Below, in pieces: positions 60,346 to 64,000 of a stretch of 64,000 bases of DNA. Origin of the DNA: UBA9659 sp965208605 (GTDB lineage Bacteria; Pseudomonadota; Gammaproteobacteria; Pseudomonadales; Azotimanducaceae); NCBI GenBank assembly GCA_965208605.1, contig OZ242345.1, forward strand, positions 2,356,001 through 2,420,000. Direction: 5' to 3'. Made by a program: the position numbers and the translations under genes. Each line of letters begins with the position of its first letter. Position 1 is the first letter of the stretch. The notes under the pieces are model-generated. The model saw only the letters and a program-made list of their open reading frames with translations. It ran no database searches and was not told the origin of the DNA.

Positions 60346-61206
60346 ATGACAGAGGCGATTCGCAAGCAACGCCAGGCACTGCTCAACACGAGCACTCTGG
60401 GGGGCTACCTGGCTTCAGTCCAGCAAATTCCCGTCTTGTCCGCCGAGGATGAGGCGGCACTTTTTGTCCGCTTCCAGGAAGAGGGCGACACCGAAGCGGC
60501 TCGCCAGATTGTCCTCTCCCACCTGCGCTTTGTGGTGTACATCGCCAGAGGTTACGGTGGTTACGGCCTGGCACTGGAAGACCTGATTCAGCAGGGCAGT
60601 GTGGGCTTGATGAAGTCGGTAAAAAGGTTTGACCCTGCTTATGGCGTGCGTTTGGTGTCTTTTGCGGTCCACTGGATCAAGGCAGAAATTCACGAATTCA
60701 TCCTCAAAAATTGGAAGATCGTCAAGGTCGCCACGACCAAAGCACAGCGGAAGCTCTTCTTTAATCTCCGCAAAGCCAAGCAACGGTTGGGCTGGTTCCG
60801 AGCGGAGGAAATCGCGCAGGTCGCCGAGAATCTTGGCGTCAAGCCTGAGGAAGTATTGGAGATGGAAGCGCGACTTGCCGGGATGGATGAAAGTTTTGAC
60901 CCCAGCAGTAGCGAGGATGATGATTATCATGCCAGTCCCGCTCTATATCTGACTCAGGGCGATGTTGACAATCCTGCCCAGCGGGTTGCCGATGAGCAAG
61001 CCACGGCCCTTCGCGACCAAGAGTTAGCACAGGCACTGGAACTGCTTGATGAGCGTTCCCGCGACATTGTTCAATCCCGCTGGTTAGGGGAGGATAAAAT
61101 CGTCCTCAAAGACCTGGCGAAAAAATACCAGGTGTCCCTGGAGCGGATTCGGCAGATTGAGGCTCAGGCCTTTCAGAAGATGCAGGCATTTCTTGCGGGG
61201 GCATGA
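60346..61206 (+). CDS. rpoH: RNA polymerase heat-shock sigma factor (sigma-32)
   Basis: A 286-residue group 3 sigma factor. Region 1.2/2 reads GGYLASVQQIPVLSAEDEAALFVRFQ, HLRFVVYIARGYGGYGLALEDLIQQGSVGLMKSVKRFDPAYGVRLVSFAVHWIKAEIHEFIL. The RpoH box QRKLFFNLRKAKQRLGWF distinguishes it from RpoD and RpoS, and region 4.2 (LKDLAKKYQVSLERIRQIEAQAFQKM) recognises the -35. It directs chaperone and protease genes in heat stress. In most relatives rpoH follows ftsX; here it is elsewhere. A 38-bp copy of its own region 2 sequence lies 13 bp after the stop codon. Confidence 0.97.
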   Translation: MTEAIRKQRQALLNTSTLGGYLASVQQIPVLSAEDEAALFVRFQEEGDTEAARQIVLSHLRFVVYIARGYGGYGLALEDLIQQGSVGLMKSVKRFDPAYGVRLVSFAVHWIKAEIHEFILKNWKIVKVATTKAQRKLFFNLRKAKQRLGWFRAEEIAQVAENLGVKPEEVLEMEARLAGMDESFDPSSSEDDDYHASPALYLTQGDVDNPAQRVADEQATALRDQELAQALELLDERSRDIVQSRWLGEDKIVLKDLAKKYQVSLERIRQIEAQAFQKMQAFLAGA

Positions 61207-61218
61207 TAGGGCTACCTT

Positions 61219-61256
61219 GTGGGCTTGATGAAGTCAGTAAAAAGGTTTGACCCTGC
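61219..61256 (+). repeat. 38-bp duplicate of an internal rpoH segment
   Basis: This segment (gtgggcttgatgaagtcagt and following 18 bp) matches 60601-60638 inside rpoH with one mismatch in 38. It has the same orientation and begins 13 bp after the rpoH stop. It has no start codon or frame of its own. Confidence 0.92.
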
Positions 61257-61370
61257 GCTTTTGTCCTTGCTTTTGCCCTCCCTGCTATTCGTTCTTGCCC
61301 CGCTAGCACCAGCCTCCAGTCTCCCGCCGTCATTCCCGTCACCCGGCCGTCTCTTAATGAATAGCCCTTA

Positions 61371-61856
61371 ATGAACAGCGATGACTCCATGGCGGCCGGG
61401 AAGCAACCACAGACCTCGGAACAGTGGATGGCGCTGGCGATAGCCCAGGCAGAAGCAGCCGCGCGCCAGAATGAGGTGCCAGTGGGTGCCGTCATCGTCA
61501 TGAATGACCGCTTAATTGGCAAGGGTTTCAACCAGACTATCAGCCAATGCGACCCCAGTGCCCATGCGGAAATTCAAGCCTTGCGAGACGCCGCGCAGCA
61601 CCTGGGGAATCACCGCCTGCCTGGGGCAACTATGTTTGTCACCATTGAACCCTGTACCATGTGCGCTGGTGCCCTGGTGCACGCGCGTTTGGCACGGCTG
61701 GTATTTGGGGCGCGGGAGCCAGAGGCGGGCGCGATCTGTTCCAGTGCCAGAGTCTTGGCAAATGCGGGTCTGAATCATCAGATTGAAGTGATTGAAGGCG
61801 TGAGTGCGGCAGTCTGCAGGCAGATGATGCAGGCGTTTTTTCAGCAACGGCGGTGA
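61371..61856 (+). CDS. tadA: tRNA-specific adenosine deaminase
   Basis: A 161-residue zinc deaminase that makes inosine-34 in tRNA-Arg(ACG). Zinc motifs are DPSAHAEIQALRDAA (HAE) and FVTIEPCTMCAGALVHARL (PCxxC), and LVFGAREPEAGA follows. The start is ATG 61371; an upstream leader with a tandem taatgaatagccctta unit has no good ribosome site. In many gammaproteobacteria it lies next to purL, as here, separated only by repeats. Confidence 0.95.
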   Translation: MNSDDSMAAGKQPQTSEQWMALAIAQAEAAARQNEVPVGAVIVMNDRLIGKGFNQTISQCDPSAHAEIQALRDAAQHLGNHRLPGATMFVTIEPCTMCAGALVHARLARLVFGAREPEAGAICSSARVLANAGLNHQIEVIEGVSAAVCRQMMQAFFQQRR

Positions 61857-62160
61857 GGCAACACAATCCTCTCGCCGAACCCCAATGACGGGGTTTACGC
61901 CTTCGGCGAGACGACCGGGTTCGCCCTCCCGCCGTCATTCTCGTCACCCCCGTCATTACAGATGACGGGGGTGACGGGAATCCAGAGGAACAAAGCCAAC
62001 CACCTGTGGGGCATGTACACATCAACAACAAGATGGTTCGTCGCTCTGGGTGTAAGCCGGAACAAGCCGGGCAATGACGGCGCGGATGACGGAATAAATC
62101 GGAAAACAATACTCTTTTTTACTGGATTCCCGAGCAAGTTCGAGAATGACGGCGGGCGGC
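61857..62160. repeat. Dispersed repeat block between tadA and purL
   Basis: It contains a perfect hairpin at 61942-61976 (arms cgtcacccccgtcat and its complement, loop tacag), then the composite unit in the same order as at 43.9 kb (aaccacctgtggggcatgta, gatggttcgtcgctctggg, ggaataaatcggaaaacaat, ggattcccgagcaagttcga). No gene is supported. Confidence 0.85.
61942..61976. repeat. Perfect 15-bp-stem hairpin with exchanged centre
   Basis: The outer part (cgtcaccc / gggtgacg) is shared with the hairpins at 31670 and 43844, but the inner stem (ccgtcat / atgacgg) and loop are different; both arms are changed together so pairing is preserved. Confidence 0.85.
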
Positions 62161-62221
62161 CTAAGCAGCTGGAAATGAACAAAGCAGGGAGGTGAATTGG
62201 TGAACACATACAAGGATGACC

Positions 62222-64000
62222 ATGCTAGTGCTGCCGGGTCCTAGTGCCCTTTCAACTTTTCGTATCCAGGCACTCCAAGCCAGATTGGGCTTCGGCGGGC
62301 TGGAGGTCAGGGCGATTGATGCCCGGTTTGTGCACTTCGTTGCTCTGGACGGCGAACTGGCCGGGCAAGCACCCGTCCTGCACAATCTACTGCGATATGG
62401 TGCTGATGCTGCGCAACGAGACGATGTGCAGCGAGATGCGGCGCTAGACACCACAGAAGGCATCTTGAGATTGGTCCTGCCGCGCGCTGGCAGCATCTCC
62501 CCCTGGAGTTCCAAAGCCACTGAGATTGCGCATAGCTGTGGCTTGGAGCAGGTGCGCCGCCTTGAGCGAGGCATCAGCTATCAGTTCCACCTGCGGCATC
62601 ATCCGCAGGATGGAGACCTGCAACACCTCATTGATCCGCTGATACATGACCCCATGACCGAAGCGGTGTTGGACGCTTCTCCAGAGGCGGATTTTTTGTT
62701 TGCCAGAGCAACCCCTGGACCTCTGGGCAGAGTACCGCTATTGGATGTCGGCGCCGAGGCGCTGGAAGCTGCCAATCTTGAGTTCGGTCTGGCACTGACC
62801 AAAGATGAGATTGACTATCTGGTGGCTGCCTTCAAGCACCTCGGCAAGGACCCGACAGATGTAGAACTCATGATGTTCGCGCAGGCTAACTCCGAACACT
62901 GCCGCCACAAGACCTTCCACGCGAGCTGGACTATTGATGATGTGCCGCAACCCCACAGCCTGATGGAGATGATTAAGAATACGTATCGACAGACTCAGGG
63001 CGTGGGCGTATTGAGTGCTTATGAAGACAACGCCGCGGTGATTCAAGGCTTGCCTGGGGCAAGATTTTATCCGGCCCCGGAGAGCCGAGAATTCGGTTAT
63101 CACCCCGAAGATATTCATATTCTGATGAAGGTGGAAACGCACAACCATCCGACTGCGATTGCCCCCTTCCCCGGGGCGGCAACTGGTGCTGGGGGGGAGA
63201 TTCGTGATGAAGGTGCTGTCGGTCGCGGTGCTAAACCCAAGGCCGGCTTGACCGGCTACACAGTGTCCAATCTCAACCTGCCGGGGCTGGCGCAGCCCTG
63301 GGAAACTACCTACGGGAAGCCAGACTCCATTGCCTCGGCACTGGACATTATGCTCGAAGCACCTATAGGTAGCGCGGCTTTCAACAATGAGTTTGGTCGT
63401 CCGAATATCGCGGGCTACTTCCGCACTTTTGAGATGGAAGTTGCTGGCATGGTGCGGGGTTATCACAAGCCCATCATGCTCGCGGGTGGGCTAGGCAACA
63501 TTCGCCTTGAGCATATTGAGCAGACCAGGATTGCACCGGGTGCCGCCTTGCTGGTGCTGGGTGGCCCTGCTATGCGTATTGGCCTGGGGGGCGGCGCGGC
63601 CTCGTCTATGGCGAAGGGTGCCAGGGCTGCAGCCCTGGACTTTGCCAGTGTGCAACGCGGCAATCCAGAAATGCAGCACCGCTGTCAGGAAGTGATCGAC
63701 CAGTGCTGGCAGCTGGGCACCCAGAATCCCATCCAGTTTATTCACGATGTGGGTGCTGGCGGCCTGGCAAACGCCTTGCCGGAACTTGTTAAGGACGGCG
63801 GTGTTGGCGGCGATTTTGACCTGCGTTGCATACCCAGTGCGGAACCGGGCATGACGCCGCTGGAACTCTGGTGCAACGAGGCACAGGAAAGATATGTGCT
63901 GGCAGTGGCAACTCAGGAGCTGCCCCGATTTGAAGCTATTTGCCAGCGGGAAAGATGCCCCTTTGCGATAGTCGGGCAGGCACAGGCATCCCCTCAGCTG
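62222..64000 (+). CDS. purL: Phosphoribosylformylglycinamidine synthase (5' part, runs off the window)
   Basis: The first 593 codons of the large single-chain PurL of gammaproteobacteria, which converts FGAR, ATP and glutamine to FGAM in purine synthesis. It starts MLVLPGPSALSTFRIQALQA behind AAGGA. Landmarks are LDTTEGILRLVLPRAGSISPWSSKATEIA, FAQANSEHCRHKTFH, KVETHNHPTAIAPFPGAATGAGGEIRDE and IHDVGAGGLANALPELV, all in one uninterrupted frame. The family is about 1,300 residues, so more than half, including the glutaminase domain, lies outside. The tadA neighbour fits gammaproteobacterial gene order. Confidence 0.97.
   Translation, partial: MLVLPGPSALSTFRIQALQARLGFGGLEVRAIDARFVHFVALDGELAGQAPVLHNLLRYGADAAQRDDVQRDAALDTTEGILRLVLPRAGSISPWSSKATEIAHSCGLEQVRRLERGISYQFHLRHHPQDGDLQHLIDPLIHDPMTEAVLDASPEADFLFARATPGPLGRVPLLDVGAEALEAANLEFGLALTKDEIDYLVAAFKHLGKDPTDVELMMFAQANSEHCRHKTFHASWTIDDVPQPHSLMEMIKNTYRQTQGVGVLSAYEDNAAVIQGLPGARFYPAPESREFGYHPEDIHILMKVETHNHPTAIAPFPGAATGAGGEIRDEGAVGRGAKPKAGLTGYTVSNLNLPGLAQPWETTYGKPDSIASALDIMLEAPIGSAAFNNEFGRPNIAGYFRTFEMEVAGMVRGYHKPIMLAGGLGNIRLEHIEQTRIAPGAALLVLGGPAMRIGLGGGAASSMAKGARAAALDFASVQRGNPEMQHRCQEVIDQCWQLGTQNPIQFIHDVGAGGLANALPELVKDGGVGGDFDLRCIPSAEPGMTPLELWCNEAQERYVLAVATQELPRFEAICQRERCPFAIVGQAQASPQL

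Noticed and set aside
62738..63466. A 242-codon frame antisense to purL
   Set aside because: The plus strand encodes conserved PurL blocks throughout; the antisense frame has no start signals or motifs.

Overview
The window is most consistent with the chromosome of a gammaproteobacterium, probably marine or host-associated. The pheA-gyrA and ubiG-yciK neighbourhoods resemble Pseudomonas, with serC and the ubiG-adjacent phosphatase missing. It also carries the rsmD-ftsE-ftsX block, a 6S RNA gene just upstream of the 5-formyltetrahydrofolate cyclo-ligase gene, and tadA beside purL. I saw no rRNA, tRNA or CRISPR array. Genus-level assignment is not possible from reading alone.

Layout. (1) 1-9.9 kb is accessory and comparatively AT-rich: a MarR regulator and a HisC-like aminotransferase on the minus strand; a plus-strand operon of D-mannonate dehydratase (ManD), a CrtI-like FAD oxidoreductase, a carbon-nitrogen hydrolase and a small membrane protein; a TonB receptor with an in-gene G10 tract; then about 1.2 kb of gene debris (a calcium-binding-repeat protein tail and an IS91 transposase tail). 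(2) 9.9-14.4 kb: exported methyltransferase-fold protein, a zeta-toxin pair, a DmdA-like demethylase, and a CcrM-type DNA methyltransferase followed by a truncated ORF. (3) 14.4-24.9 kb is core: pheA, gyrA, ubiG, yciK-like SDR, ftsXE, rsmD, and a compositionally odd typA. (4) 25-32.5 kb: a doubly frameshifted TonB receptor, a mosaic insertion sequence, a BtuCDF-like cobalamin importer and a TonB receptor tail. (5) 32.5-40.1 kb: secreted adenosine deaminase, DeoD and a phosphosugar mutase (a purine nucleoside salvage set), a serine hydrolase, and a type II restriction-modification pair with an HNH nuclease. (6) 40.1-52.8 kb: epoxide hydrolase, glyA, LLM oxidoreductase, a Lol/MacB-like ABC operon split by a stand-alone HsdR-N-like nuclease gene, def, cyclo-ligase and 6S RNA. 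(7) 52.9-64 kb: amidase, atypical SDR, a trimeric autotransporter behind a promoter whose spacer is a C17 tract, gloB, NUDIX, rpoH with a 38-bp copy of itself just after its stop codon, tadA, and the start of purL.

Three properties run across the window. First, from 22.5 kb onward the gaps are filled with dispersed palindromic repeats. Their outer sequences are conserved (GGATTCYCG on one side, CGRGAATGACGG on the other), but their inner stems are exchanged between copies while both arms still pair. Second, short tandem duplications of about 12-27 bp occur in gaps and also in frame inside genes (gyrA tail, phosphosugar mutase, adenosine deaminase, LolA-like signal region, outer-membrane proteins). 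Third, two surface-protein loci carry long homopolymers placed where slipped-strand replication would switch expression: C17 between the -35 and -10 of the adhesin promoter, and G10 inside a TonB receptor frame. The best candidates for undescribed biology are the covarying palindrome family, the phase-variable adhesin promoter, the ManD/CrtI/nitrilase cluster, and the nuclease gene lodged in the lipoprotein-transport operon.
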